Of a stretch of DNA of 39,724 nucleotides, positions 25,944-34,415 are shown piece by piece. Below the pieces are notes generated by a model. The model was not told the origin of the DNA. It saw only the letters and a program-made list of their open reading frames with translations, and searched no databases. Position 1 is the first letter of the stretch. Each line of letters begins with the position of its first letter. The position numbers were made by a program, and so were the translations under genes. The DNA comes from Aquimarina sp. (GTDB lineage: Bacteria; Bacteroidota; Bacteroidia; Flavobacteriales; Flavobacteriaceae): the NCBI GenBank assembly GCA_002697475.1, contig NZVW01000073.1, positions 1 to 39,724 of the forward strand, given 5' to 3'.

Positions 25944-27311
25944 ATGTTCCACAAGTTAGTAAGAGGATTGCAATATACCTTAGTTTTAGTTTTGCTCTCA
26001 GGTGCGTTCAGCTGTAAAAATGATGAAGAAATAATAGTAACTTCAGATGATTACCACAAAACACTGGACAAGCTCACTGAGATCATGATACACGATATAT
26101 TTTCTCCTCCGGTTGCCAGTAGGATATATAATTATCCTAATATCGCGGCATATGAGATCATAAGCCTTCAATCCTCTGAATATAAGTCATTGTCAGGACA
26201 ACTTAGTGACTTTACTCCTGTGCCTAAACCAGACACTAACAAGCAAATTAATTATAAGGTTGCCGCACTTGTTGCATACATAGATGTAGCCAAGCAGTTG
26301 ATTTTTTCTGAAGATCGTATGGAAGCATATAGGGACAGCATTTATACAAATTGGAAGAATGTCAACCAAACAAGTTTTGAGGATTCTAAGGATTATGGAC
26401 TAAAAGTAGCAACACATATTAAAGAATGGTTGTCAAAGGATAATTATGCGCAGACCAGAACGATGCCTAAGTTTACCGTAGATACTGAAAATCCTTCAAG
26501 ATGGCAGCCGACACCACCTGATTATATGGATGGGATAGAACCTCACTGGAATAAAATAAGACCTATGGTATTAAAATCTTCGGATCAATTTACCCCTGAT
26601 AAACATCCGGATTTTTCCTTAGAGAAAGATTCACCGTTCTTTAAAGAGGTTATGGAAACCTATGAGGTAGGGGCGGCGATAAAGAAAGAAGGAGAAACTT
26701 CTGAAAAATTAGAGATAGCTAAATTTTGGGACTGTAATCCCTATGTTTCTACTCACAAGGGACATTTAATGTTTGCTACCAAAAAAATTACACCTGGAGC
26801 GCATTGGATAGGCATCTGTAAAATTGCGTGTAAAAAGTCTAAAACTGACTTTGAAGAAACTGTTTATGCCTATACCAAAACATCAATAACTATAGTAGAT
26901 GGATTTATTAGTTGCTGGGATGAAAAGTATCGAAGTAATTTGATAAGACCCGAAACATTAATTAATCAGCATATCGATGAAAATTGGGCACCTATATTAC
27001 AAACTCCTCCGTTTCCTGAATATACCAGCGGTCATTCCGTAGTTTCAGGAGCCGCGTCTACAGTGTTAACTGATATTTTTGGAGATAATTTTTCATTTGA
27101 TGACACCACAGAGCTACCTTATGGGTTGACCATGCGATCTTTTCCTTCTTTTAATAAAGCGGCAGAAGAAGCCGCTATAAGCAGATTATATGGAGGTATC
27201 CATTACAGATCAGCTATTGATTTAGGTCTTAAGCAAGGAAGAAGTCTGGGTAATTATGTTTTGAACAACTTAGATATGAAAACCAATCAAGAAGAAATTG
27301 CCAGTAAATAA
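25944..27311 (+). CDS. Vanadium-dependent haloperoxidase-type (PAP2-fold) lipoprotein
   Basis: Lipoprotein of 455 residues (FSC lipobox, Cys24) with the PAP2/vanadium haloperoxidase fold. All metal-oxyanion ligands keep the spacing known from fungal vanadium chloroperoxidase: Lys328 and Arg335 (KYRSNLIRP), Ser362-Gly363-His364 (YTSGHS) and Arg414 with His420 (RLYGGIH). The ATG at 25944, 7 bp after the preceding stop, gives a clean signal; a longer frame from 25902 overlaps the previous gene. It could oxidise halides or be a phosphatase, since both activities share this site. The lipid anchor and operon position place it in the envelope with the propeller proteins. Confidence 0.85.
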   Translation: MFHKLVRGLQYTLVLVLLSGAFSCKNDEEIIVTSDDYHKTLDKLTEIMIHDIFSPPVASRIYNYPNIAAYEIISLQSSEYKSLSGQLSDFTPVPKPDTNKQINYKVAALVAYIDVAKQLIFSEDRMEAYRDSIYTNWKNVNQTSFEDSKDYGLKVATHIKEWLSKDNYAQTRTMPKFTVDTENPSRWQPTPPDYMDGIEPHWNKIRPMVLKSSDQFTPDKHPDFSLEKDSPFFKEVMETYEVGAAIKKEGETSEKLEIAKFWDCNPYVSTHKGHLMFATKKITPGAHWIGICKIACKKSKTDFEETVYAYTKTSITIVDGFISCWDEKYRSNLIRPETLINQHIDENWAPILQTPPFPEYTSGHSVVSGAASTVLTDIFGDNFSFDDTTELPYGLTMRSFPSFNKAAEEAAISRLYGGIHYRSAIDLGLKQGRSLGNYVLNNLDMKTNQEEIASK

Positions 27312-28216
27312 TGAAGAAGTTATTTAGTGTTCTGGTTTTTATAATTCTAGGTCTTGCCATTTGGTTTTTCTTTATAAGATCATATGATTATGAAATTAAT
27401 TTTACAACACAAACGAATAGAGCGCACGTTTATCATCAGGTAGTGGCAATACCCTCCTGGGATGACTCCGGAAAAGAAAGTGTCAAGATTACGGACACCG
27501 TATTATATAATTTCATTGAACAGCAAATCGATAAAAAGGATTCACCTTTTATTCTGGGTTGGCATTTTGATAAAGTTTCAGATACTGTAACGAAAATTAA
27601 GGTAGGAGTTAAGTCTAAGGAACAAAGCTTAAAACACAGATTAAAGGTTATATTAGGTAAGTCAACACTCATCAAAGAAGTTAAAGAGAACCTTATTGCC
27701 TTTCGATCAAAGATAAAAGATGATCAGGATCGGTTTAAAATACATATAAATGGAATTGTCGAATCTCCTGCCATTCACTATCTAGGTATGAAAGTAAAAT
27801 CTTTAAGAGCGCTTAAAGCGGGTAAGATGATTGAAGGGAATGCGATATTATATCCGGCAATTGAAGATAACAATCTCGTTCAAAATGGTAAGCCCTTTAT
27901 TAAAATACGCCAATGGAATGCTTTATCAGATGAAATGACTTATGAATTTGGTTTTCCGGTACAGCAAAATGACTCCATAACAGTAGCTAACAAAGACTTA
28001 TTTATTGCTGATCTTCCATCTTATAAAGCCCTAAAGGCTACGTATTATGGTAATTATAGCCGTAGCGATGAAGCCTGGTTTGCTCTACTACAATATGCGG
28101 AAACAAATAATATTAAAGTTTCTAAACAACCTCTGGAAATCTTTTATGATAATCCTATGCAGGGCGGAGATGATAAAAAATGGAAAGCTGAGGTGTTTTT
28201 GCCTGTAATTGAATAA
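27311..28216 (+). CDS. GyrI-like/AraC effector-binding-domain protein, membrane anchored
   Basis: Protein of 301 residues with one N-terminal transmembrane segment (about residues 4-23, VLVFIILGLAIWFFFI). The C-terminal half (about 190-300) resembles the GyrI-like small-molecule-binding domain: PFIKIRQWN, DEMTYEFGFPV, KALKATYYGNY and a final LEIFYDNPMQGGD. The first half may be an SRPBCC-like domain of the kind often joined to it. Its ATG shares one base with the haloperoxidase stop (taATG), so the two are translationally coupled. Role unknown; ligand sensing near the membrane is a guess. Confidence 0.7.
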   Translation: MKKLFSVLVFIILGLAIWFFFIRSYDYEINFTTQTNRAHVYHQVVAIPSWDDSGKESVKITDTVLYNFIEQQIDKKDSPFILGWHFDKVSDTVTKIKVGVKSKEQSLKHRLKVILGKSTLIKEVKENLIAFRSKIKDDQDRFKIHINGIVESPAIHYLGMKVKSLRALKAGKMIEGNAILYPAIEDNNLVQNGKPFIKIRQWNALSDEMTYEFGFPVQQNDSITVANKDLFIADLPSYKALKATYYGNYSRSDEAWFALLQYAETNNIKVSKQPLEIFYDNPMQGGDDKKWKAEVFLPVIE

Positions 28217-28287
28217 AATTATCTTTTATCACAATTCTGTTTAGTCCACGTTTTATTGTATTTTAAGAGACAAATTCACACTATAAT

Positions 28288-31200
28288 ATGTCTGATAAAA
28301 AATACATTATAGCCTTTGATCAGGGCACAACAAGTACCAGAGCAATCATCTTTAACACTGCCGGAGAGATTTGTGGAATTACCCAAAAAGAGTTGGATCA
28401 GATATATCCTAAAAATGGCTGGGTAGAACACAATCCTGAACAAATTTATACCCAACAGCAAGAGGTTTTTGAAAAGGTAATTAAGGAATCAGGGATTGGT
28501 GTGGATAAAATCGCAGCAATAGGCATTACAAATCAACGTGAAACTACAGTCGTTTGGAATAAAAACACTGGCAAACCTATTTATAACGCTATAGTATGGT
28601 TGGATAAAAGAACAAAATCCATCTGTGCCGATCTTAAAAAAAAGGGGTTAGATAATTATATTTCAGAAAATACGGGTCTGGTAATTGACTCCTATTTTTC
28701 AGGAACTAAATTAAAATGGATTCTGGATAATGTGGAAGGAGCCAGAGAGCAGGCAGATAAAGGCGAACTATTATTCGGAACAATTGATACATGGTTGATA
28801 TGGAATTTTACGAATGGGAAAAAACACGTCACAGACCATTCTAACGCATCCAGAACGATGCTGTATAATATCAAGGAGTTACAATGGGATAAGAAATTAT
28901 TAAAGGAATTGGAGATCCCTGTCTCGATGTTGCCACAAGTGCAACCGTCGTCCTCTGATTTTGGAAAAATAAGCATTGAAAATCATGAGATATCCATTTA
29001 TGGAGTTGCCGGTGACCAGCAGGCAGCTTTATTAGGACAGGGAGGCCATAAAAAGGGAATTGCAAAAAACACGTATGGCACAGGATGTTTTATGTTGATG
29101 AATACGGGTAAGAAACGTTATACTTCAAAAAACGGGTTGCTTACGACCTTATGTGCCAGTTTTTCAGACGGTCCTATTCAATACGCTCTGGAAGGTAGTA
29201 TTTTTATAGGGGGTGCTTCTATTCAGTGGCTAAGGGATAAAATGAAAATAATTGATAATGCTTCTGAGACTGAGACTATTTGTCAATCTACAATTTTACC
29301 GGATGATTTATATGTAGTACCGGCTTTTGCAGGTTTAGGGGCTCCATATTGGGATATGGATGCTAAAGGTGCTGTGTACGGACTTACTCTGGATAGCGGT
29401 AAAAATGAAATTGTCAAAGCAACTGTAGATGCTTTAGCGTATCAGACCCGGGATGTGTTAGAGGCTATGACTGAAGATAGTGGACAATTGATGAAGGAGC
29501 TAAAAGTAGATGGCGGAGCGAGTGCTAACAACTATTTGATGCAGTTTCAGGCAGATATCTTAAATGTGGAAGTGGATAGACCTAAGGTTCTTGAGGTAAC
29601 CGCATTTGGAGCTGCTTTACTGGCAGGAATTAAAGCTGGAGTATGGTCTAAGGACGATATAACCTCTGTACGCAGTACAGATATCATATTTAAACCTCAA
29701 ATGAACGAGCATGATAGGTTTAGAAAATATAGAGGTTGGCAGCAAGCTGTGGAGGGTACTAAGACCGATACTATTAATAAGCTGTTTATAAAAGAGGATG
29801 GGTTAGTGCGATTTTCGGTTTTGGATCGCAAAACACAAATCAAACGAGCCAAAAAGAAGAAATATGATCTTGTAGTCATAGGAGGTGGCGTTACAGGAGC
29901 AGGAATAGCTTTAGATGCTGCTTCAAGGGGAATGAAAGTATGCCTGGTAGAAAAGAATGATTTCGCTTCCGGAACCAGTAATAAATCTACTAAATTGATT
30001 CATGGAGGGTTACGGTATTTAAAACAATTTGAAATAGGTTTAGTAAAGGAAACAGGACTTGAACGTGCCATTGTGCATAAGCTGGCCCCTCATTTGGTCA
30101 TTCCTGAAAAGATGTTGTTACCCATTATTGAAGGAGGTAATTATGGAAAATTGATGGCTTCCTTTGGATTAAAGGTCTATGATCTTTTAGCTAATGTTGA
30201 AGATGATGATAGGCGCCGTATGTTAAGTAAGGACGAAACTTTGGATAAAGAACCTTTATTAAATGATGACAATTTATTAGGAGCTGGTTTTTATGCTGAA
30301 TATCGTACAGATGATGCAAGGTTGACTATTGAATTGTTAAAAAAGGCAAACGAATATGGTGCTAACTGTATTAATTATTGTGAGATGAAATCTTTTGTAT
30401 ATAATGATAAAGGCAAAATTGAAAACTTACTTTGTTTAGACCATAATACTGGCGAGGAATTTACCATAACTTCCAGAAATTTTGTTTCTGCAGCAGGACC
30501 CTGGGTTGACGTTTTGAGAGAACAAGATCGCTCAATGAATAAAAAACATTTGCATCTCACTAAGGGTGTCCATATCGTGTTTTCCAGAGAGCGTTTTCCA
30601 CTATCACAATCTATTTACTTTGATGTAGCCGACGGTAGAATGGTTTTTGCAATACCTCGTGGTAGGAGCACCTATGTAGGAACTACGGATACTAATTATA
30701 ATGCTGACCTTAATCGTGTCGTAGCTACGAAGGAAGATGCCATGTATCTTCTCAATGCTGTAAACCATATGTTTCCGGAAATAAAACTTACGATACACGA
30801 TATAGAGTCCAATTGGGCAGGACTACGACCTTTAATTCACGAGGATGGGAAATCTCCATCTGAATTATCCAGAAAAGATGAAATTTTTCAGTCAAAAAGT
30901 GGTCTGATATCGATAGCCGGAGGTAAGTTGACGGGGTATCGTAAAATGTCTCAACGGGTAATCGACGTGGTGCTAAAGACCATGAATAGTAAAAGAAGAG
31001 AAAAGTTTAAGACTTCTGTGACTAAAACCTTACCACTAGCCAGTGAAGCTTTGATTGATGATGAAGGAATAAAACAGTATAAAAAAGATGTATCTGATAG
31101 ATTAAAAAGTAAAGGTGTTGAAGATAAATTCCATGCGGATTATCTTGTGGCAAACTATGGGACGCAAACAGAGTTTATTTTGAATAAGATCAACTATTTT

Positions 31201-31470
31201 CTGAATGATGATATCGAGGAAAGATTGATTCGATCAGAGTTATGGTATACCGTTAATTACGAAATGGTAAACGGGTTATCTGACTTTTTTGTCAGAAGAA
31301 CTGGGAGGTTATATTTTTACATCGATAGCGTACAAAAATATAGAAATATCATAGAAAAAGACTTTATCAAATATTTAGGTTGGGACGTAAAAAGACTAAA
31401 TCACGAAAATGAATATCTGGATATGCTGCTTAAAGATGCAACTACCTATTATGAGAGTGAATTTGTTTAG
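28288..31470 (+). CDS. Glycerol kinase - glycerol-3-phosphate dehydrogenase fusion
   Basis: One continuous protein of 1,060 residues. Residues 1 to about 490 are a full glycerol kinase (AFDQGTTSTRAI at the start, GVAGDQQAALLGQG, YGTGCFML, VDGGASANNYLMQFQAD, RKYRGWQQAV near its end). From about residue 505 to the end is a complete GlpD of the Bacillus type: N-terminal FSVLDR segment, FAD loop VVIGGGVTGAG at about 528, STKLIHGGLRYLKQ, YRTDDARLTIELL, VGTTDTNYN, SNWAGLRPLI and ADFF-like DFFVRRTGRL. The linker is only about 15 residues. It would convert glycerol to dihydroxyacetone phosphate. These enzymes are usually separate proteins. The stop overlaps the convergent PAP2 gene by 4 bp. Confidence 0.95.
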   Translation: MSDKKYIIAFDQGTTSTRAIIFNTAGEICGITQKELDQIYPKNGWVEHNPEQIYTQQQEVFEKVIKESGIGVDKIAAIGITNQRETTVVWNKNTGKPIYNAIVWLDKRTKSICADLKKKGLDNYISENTGLVIDSYFSGTKLKWILDNVEGAREQADKGELLFGTIDTWLIWNFTNGKKHVTDHSNASRTMLYNIKELQWDKKLLKELEIPVSMLPQVQPSSSDFGKISIENHEISIYGVAGDQQAALLGQGGHKKGIAKNTYGTGCFMLMNTGKKRYTSKNGLLTTLCASFSDGPIQYALEGSIFIGGASIQWLRDKMKIIDNASETETICQSTILPDDLYVVPAFAGLGAPYWDMDAKGAVYGLTLDSGKNEIVKATVDALAYQTRDVLEAMTEDSGQLMKELKVDGGASANNYLMQFQADILNVEVDRPKVLEVTAFGAALLAGIKAGVWSKDDITSVRSTDIIFKPQMNEHDRFRKYRGWQQAVEGTKTDTINKLFIKEDGLVRFSVLDRKTQIKRAKKKKYDLVVIGGGVTGAGIALDAASRGMKVCLVEKNDFASGTSNKSTKLIHGGLRYLKQFEIGLVKETGLERAIVHKLAPHLVIPEKMLLPIIEGGNYGKLMASFGLKVYDLLANVEDDDRRRMLSKDETLDKEPLLNDDNLLGAGFYAEYRTDDARLTIELLKKANEYGANCINYCEMKSFVYNDKGKIENLLCLDHNTGEEFTITSRNFVSAAGPWVDVLREQDRSMNKKHLHLTKGVHIVFSRERFPLSQSIYFDVADGRMVFAIPRGRSTYVGTTDTNYNADLNRVVATKEDAMYLLNAVNHMFPEIKLTIHDIESNWAGLRPLIHEDGKSPSELSRKDEIFQSKSGLISIAGGKLTGYRKMSQRVIDVVLKTMNSKRREKFKTSVTKTLPLASEALIDDEGIKQYKKDVSDRLKSKGVEDKFHADYLVANYGTQTEFILNKINYFLNDDIEERLIRSELWYTVNYEMVNGLSDFFVRRTGRLYFYIDSVQKYRNIIEKDFIKYLGWDVKRLNHENEYLDMLLKDATTYYESEFV

Positions 31471-32333
31471 AATCGCCCTACAACACCAAGTTGTCCTGCA
31501 CCAAGCTTAAGATCCCATGATATTTTCGTCTTTTTTTCATCATAAGAATAGCGCTCATTCTTTTTAAGATAATTATCAATACCATCAACAATGACAACAC
31601 TGAGTGCAACACCTAAAACAACATCAGTTAGCCAATGTGCTCCAGTCCACATGCGGCTTACCGGTGTAATAAGACCTAAAGCATATAATCCACCCTTGAT
31701 ATAGGGGCTTTTAAATTGTTTACCTATAGCATACATTGTAGTAAAAGACAATATAGCGTGTCCTGATGGAAAAGAGTGATATCCAGCTTCGTTAGACCAA
31801 AATCTAAAACTTAAGTTACCTTCACCTACATCAGGTCTTGCTCGACCCACAAGAGTTTTACTCAGTGTCTGAAGTAACCCTCCGGCTGTGGCTGAAGCAA
31901 TTAAAAGTACTCCTGTCTTCCTTATTTTTTCATTTTTAGTAAATAATCCTATACTATAAATTCCCGTAGTGAGACCGTAATTAAAAAGAGGTTTCCCAAA
32001 TCGAAATCCAACTTCCTGAAGAAATGGTGGTACGTCTTCTCCTTGATCTGTGAAATATTCATTTGCAGGCTCATCAACTGTAAGCAAAAGAGCACTACCT
32101 GCTACTATACCACCAAAAAGGGCCCAATCTTTCCCTTTCCATCTAATTGGCTGCGTATATGCATTGGTTACACCGCCATAAATGGAAGCACCGTCGTGCT
32201 TTAACATTTGCCAGGTGGTCATTTTCTCTTTAGTGCCCAGAGTATCCACTTCTATTTGATCATTTTGTGCATGGGATATTAAAGCAAAAAAGAATAACAA
32301 AGTCAAGTTTAATAGGAGCGTGATTTTTTTCAT
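31467..32333 (-). CDS. PAP2-family phosphatase
   Basis: Periplasmic or membrane phosphatase of 288 residues with a signal peptide (ending ISHAQ). The three PAP2 motifs are intact: KTLVGRARP (K-x6-RP), FPSGH, and SRMWTGAHWLTD (SR-x5-H-x3-D). Several hydrophobic segments flank them. It may act on lipid phosphates or undecaprenyl pyrophosphate, but the substrate is not evident. It converges with the GlpK-GlpD gene, with overlapping stop codons. A TATTTTTG -7 box lies just upstream. Confidence 0.88.
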   Translation of the reverse strand: MKKITLLLNLTLLFFFALISHAQNDQIEVDTLGTKEKMTTWQMLKHDGASIYGGVTNAYTQPIRWKGKDWALFGGIVAGSALLLTVDEPANEYFTDQGEDVPPFLQEVGFRFGKPLFNYGLTTGIYSIGLFTKNEKIRKTGVLLIASATAGGLLQTLSKTLVGRARPDVGEGNLSFRFWSNEAGYHSFPSGHAILSFTTMYAIGKQFKSPYIKGGLYALGLITPVSRMWTGAHWLTDVVLGVALSVVIVDGIDNYLKKNERYSYDEKKTKISWDLKLGAGQLGVVGRF

Positions 32334-32350
32334 ATGGAAATAGTATCCGA

Positions 32351-32358
32351 CAAAAATA
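32351..32358 (-). promoter_or_regulatory. Possible -7 box of the PAP2 gene
   Basis: On the minus strand TATTTTTG matches the Bacteroidetes TAnnTTTG box exactly, 18 bp upstream of the PAP2 start; the -33 position reads only T-rich sequence rather than TTTG. It would give a very short leader. Confidence 0.35.
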
Positions 32359-32415
32359 AGAACTAAAAGCTTAATAAAAATATAATTTAGGATCTATACA
32401 GTTATACCTAGAAGG

Positions 32416-32505
32416 AATGCTAAACATCTTGAGTGAAGAGTTAAAAGTTTTTAAACGTATAGCTTCGCCCATAGGAAAATAAGGTTATTGAGATGTTTTA
32501 GCATT
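32416..32505. repeat. 90-bp inverted-repeat element in the PAP2 / acyl-CoA dehydrogenase gap
   Basis: AATGCTAAACATCT (32416-32429) matches the complement of AGATGTTTTAGCATT (32491-32505) with a single extra base. Smaller dyads lie inside (TGAAG with CTTCG, GTTAAAA with TTTTTAAAC). The 290-bp gap holds no gene that I can support. The element could be a miniature mobile repeat or a structured RNA. Confidence 0.5.
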
Positions 32506-32623
32506 TAACCTCGGATAAATAATTCAAAGAGATTGAATAAAAGGCATAGTTAAATATTTACAAAACTTCAGTAAGTAAAACCTTTTTGATATAGCCTTTT
32601 CTTAATTTAATGAAAAAAATAGG

Positions 32624-33985
32624 ATGCAATTATTCAGTAAGATTAAGAAGGTAATTCACTTAATGAAGCAAGTGGATTTTGAAGAATTGTCGAAAATTTC
32701 TGAGAAAATTGATTTGTCAGAAATTATGAAAACAGTTGGAGAACTTAATGAGACACAACTTAATGGATTAATGAAAATGCTGACCGAGAAGCAAAAGAAA
32801 GGGCAGCATAAATTACCTCCGATAGATGGTGATTTTTATGATTACGACTTAAAGTTAAATCAAAAACACCGTGATATTCAAATGAAGGTTAGAAGCTTTA
32901 TGGAAAATGAAGTGGAGCCTATTGCGAATAAGTATTGGAATAAAGCCGAATTTCCTTTTGAAATCATACCCAAGCTTGCAGAACTAAATATTTGTGGAGT
33001 AGCCTATAAAGGATATGGCTGTCCTAATCTGCCTTTTATCATGGAAGGCATAATTGCAGAAGAAATAGCCCGGGTAGATGTATCTATATCTACATTTTTT
33101 GGAGTACATAGTGGTCTGGCTATGGGATCTATTTATTTATGTGGTAGTGAGGAACAAAAGCAAGAATGGCTCCCTAAAATGCAGAAACTGGAAACTATTG
33201 GAGCCTTTGGTCTTACAGAGCCAAATGTTGGTAGCGCTGTTGCAGGAGGTATGGAGACCACCTGTAGAATTGATGGAGATGAATGGGTTCTTAACGGGCA
33301 AAAAAAATGGATTGGTAATGCTACATTTTCAGACATAACAATTATTTGGGCAAGAGATGAAGCATCAAATCAGGTTAAAGGATTTATTGTTAAAACAGAT
33401 AATCCAGGATACAAAGCAGAAAAGATGGAGGATAAAATGGCCTTACGAACTGTACAAAATGCCATAATTACGTTAACCGACTGCAGAGTGCCTGAAAGTG
33501 ATCGTTTACAAAATGCCAATTCATTTAAGGATACTGCTAGAGTTCTTCGTATGACAAGAGCAGGTGTAGCATGGCAGGCTGTAGGATGCGCCAGAGGCGC
33601 TTATGAAAGTGCTTTAAAATATACTAAAAAAAGAGAGCAATTTGGTAAGCCAATCGCCAGGTTTCAGCTCGTACAGAACCATCTTGTAGAGATGCTTTCT
33701 AATCTCACGGCAATGAAAGCTATGGTATACAGGTTGTCAGAATTACAGGATCAGGGATTACTTACCGATGAGCACGCTTCGTTAGCGAAAGTTTTTTGTA
33801 CCATGAGAACCAGAGATGTAGTGAGTAGGGCCAGAGAGGTCATGGGAGGTAATGGAATTCTTTTAGAATATGATGTAGCCCGATTTGTAGCTGATGCAGA
33901 AGCCATTTATTCTTATGAAGGGACAAAAGAAATTAACTCTCTAATTGTAGGAAGAGCCATAACTGGTTATAGCGCCTTTGTTTGA
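32624..33985 (+). CDS. Acyl-CoA dehydrogenase, glutaryl-CoA-dehydrogenase-like
   Basis: Flavin-dependent acyl-CoA dehydrogenase of 453 residues. The FAD/substrate region (GAFGLTEPNVGSAVAGGMETT, WIGNATFSD) and the C-terminal segment with YEGTKEINSLIVGRAITGYSAF are closest to glutaryl-CoA dehydrogenase, including the catalytic Glu of YEGT. It is about 60 residues longer at the N-terminus than typical members: residues 1-65 are charged and helical (FEELSKISEKIDLSEIM) and are not part of the fold. The start at 32624 is the first in-frame ATG. An insertion sequence begins 13 bp after the stop. Confidence 0.87.
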   Translation: MQLFSKIKKVIHLMKQVDFEELSKISEKIDLSEIMKTVGELNETQLNGLMKMLTEKQKKGQHKLPPIDGDFYDYDLKLNQKHRDIQMKVRSFMENEVEPIANKYWNKAEFPFEIIPKLAELNICGVAYKGYGCPNLPFIMEGIIAEEIARVDVSISTFFGVHSGLAMGSIYLCGSEEQKQEWLPKMQKLETIGAFGLTEPNVGSAVAGGMETTCRIDGDEWVLNGQKKWIGNATFSDITIIWARDEASNQVKGFIVKTDNPGYKAEKMEDKMALRTVQNAIITLTDCRVPESDRLQNANSFKDTARVLRMTRAGVAWQAVGCARGAYESALKYTKKREQFGKPIARFQLVQNHLVEMLSNLTAMKAMVYRLSELQDQGLLTDEHASLAKVFCTMRTRDVVSRAREVMGGNGILLEYDVARFVADAEAIYSYEGTKEINSLIVGRAITGYSAFV

Positions 33986-33990
33986 TAGGA

Positions 33991-33998
33991 TTAAAAAT
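33991..33998. repeat. Target-site duplication, left copy
   Basis: TTAAAAAT is repeated exactly at 35426-35433, immediately outside the other end of the insertion sequence. An 8-bp duplication agrees with the ISL3 family. Confidence 0.85.
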
Positions 33999-34061
33999 GG
34001 ATCATTCCTAAAAGTTGTGTTTGAATTGAGATAAGAATGTGATCTTTGCAAAAAAAAGATA

Positions 34062-34415
34062 TTGGATTCCTACATTGATTTATTAAAAGTTTTATTGCCT
34101 GAGATCTTGATTACGCATTTCGATATTGTAAATCACCAGACCAAGGATAATTTGCTTCATTTATATTTTGAAGAGAAGAAGGGTATTCCCAAAGAGTTTT
34201 TATCCGAGATTGTCATCTCTCACGGTTTTCATAAAGAGGTTACTATCCAGGATTTTCCTATTCGAGGCAAACAGGTTTATTTGCATATCAAACGTCGTAG
34301 ATGGCTCAATAAAACCAGTAAGACAGTAGTACAAAGAGATTGGGATTTAGTAGCACAGGGAACTCGTATGACCGTTGAGTTTGCTGCTTTTTTAAAAGTA
34401 CTTAATAACTACTAA
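34062..34415 (+). CDS. IS transposase N-terminal-region protein (ORFA)
   Basis: Basic protein of 117 residues matching the N-terminal region protein of ISAon1-type elements: a helical start (SYIDLLKVLLPEILITHFDI), then DFPIRGKQVYLHIKRRRWL and RDWDLVAQGTRMTVEFAAFLK. The start is TTG at 34062; no ATG is available in frame downstream of the stop at 34032. It ends where the DDE reading frame begins one frame over, so a joint product would need a +1 (or -2) shift. Confidence 0.75.
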   Translation: MDSYIDLLKVLLPEILITHFDIVNHQTKDNLLHLYFEEKKGIPKEFLSEIVISHGFHKEVTIQDFPIRGKQVYLHIKRRRWLNKTSKTVVQRDWDLVAQGTRMTVEFAAFLKVLNNY

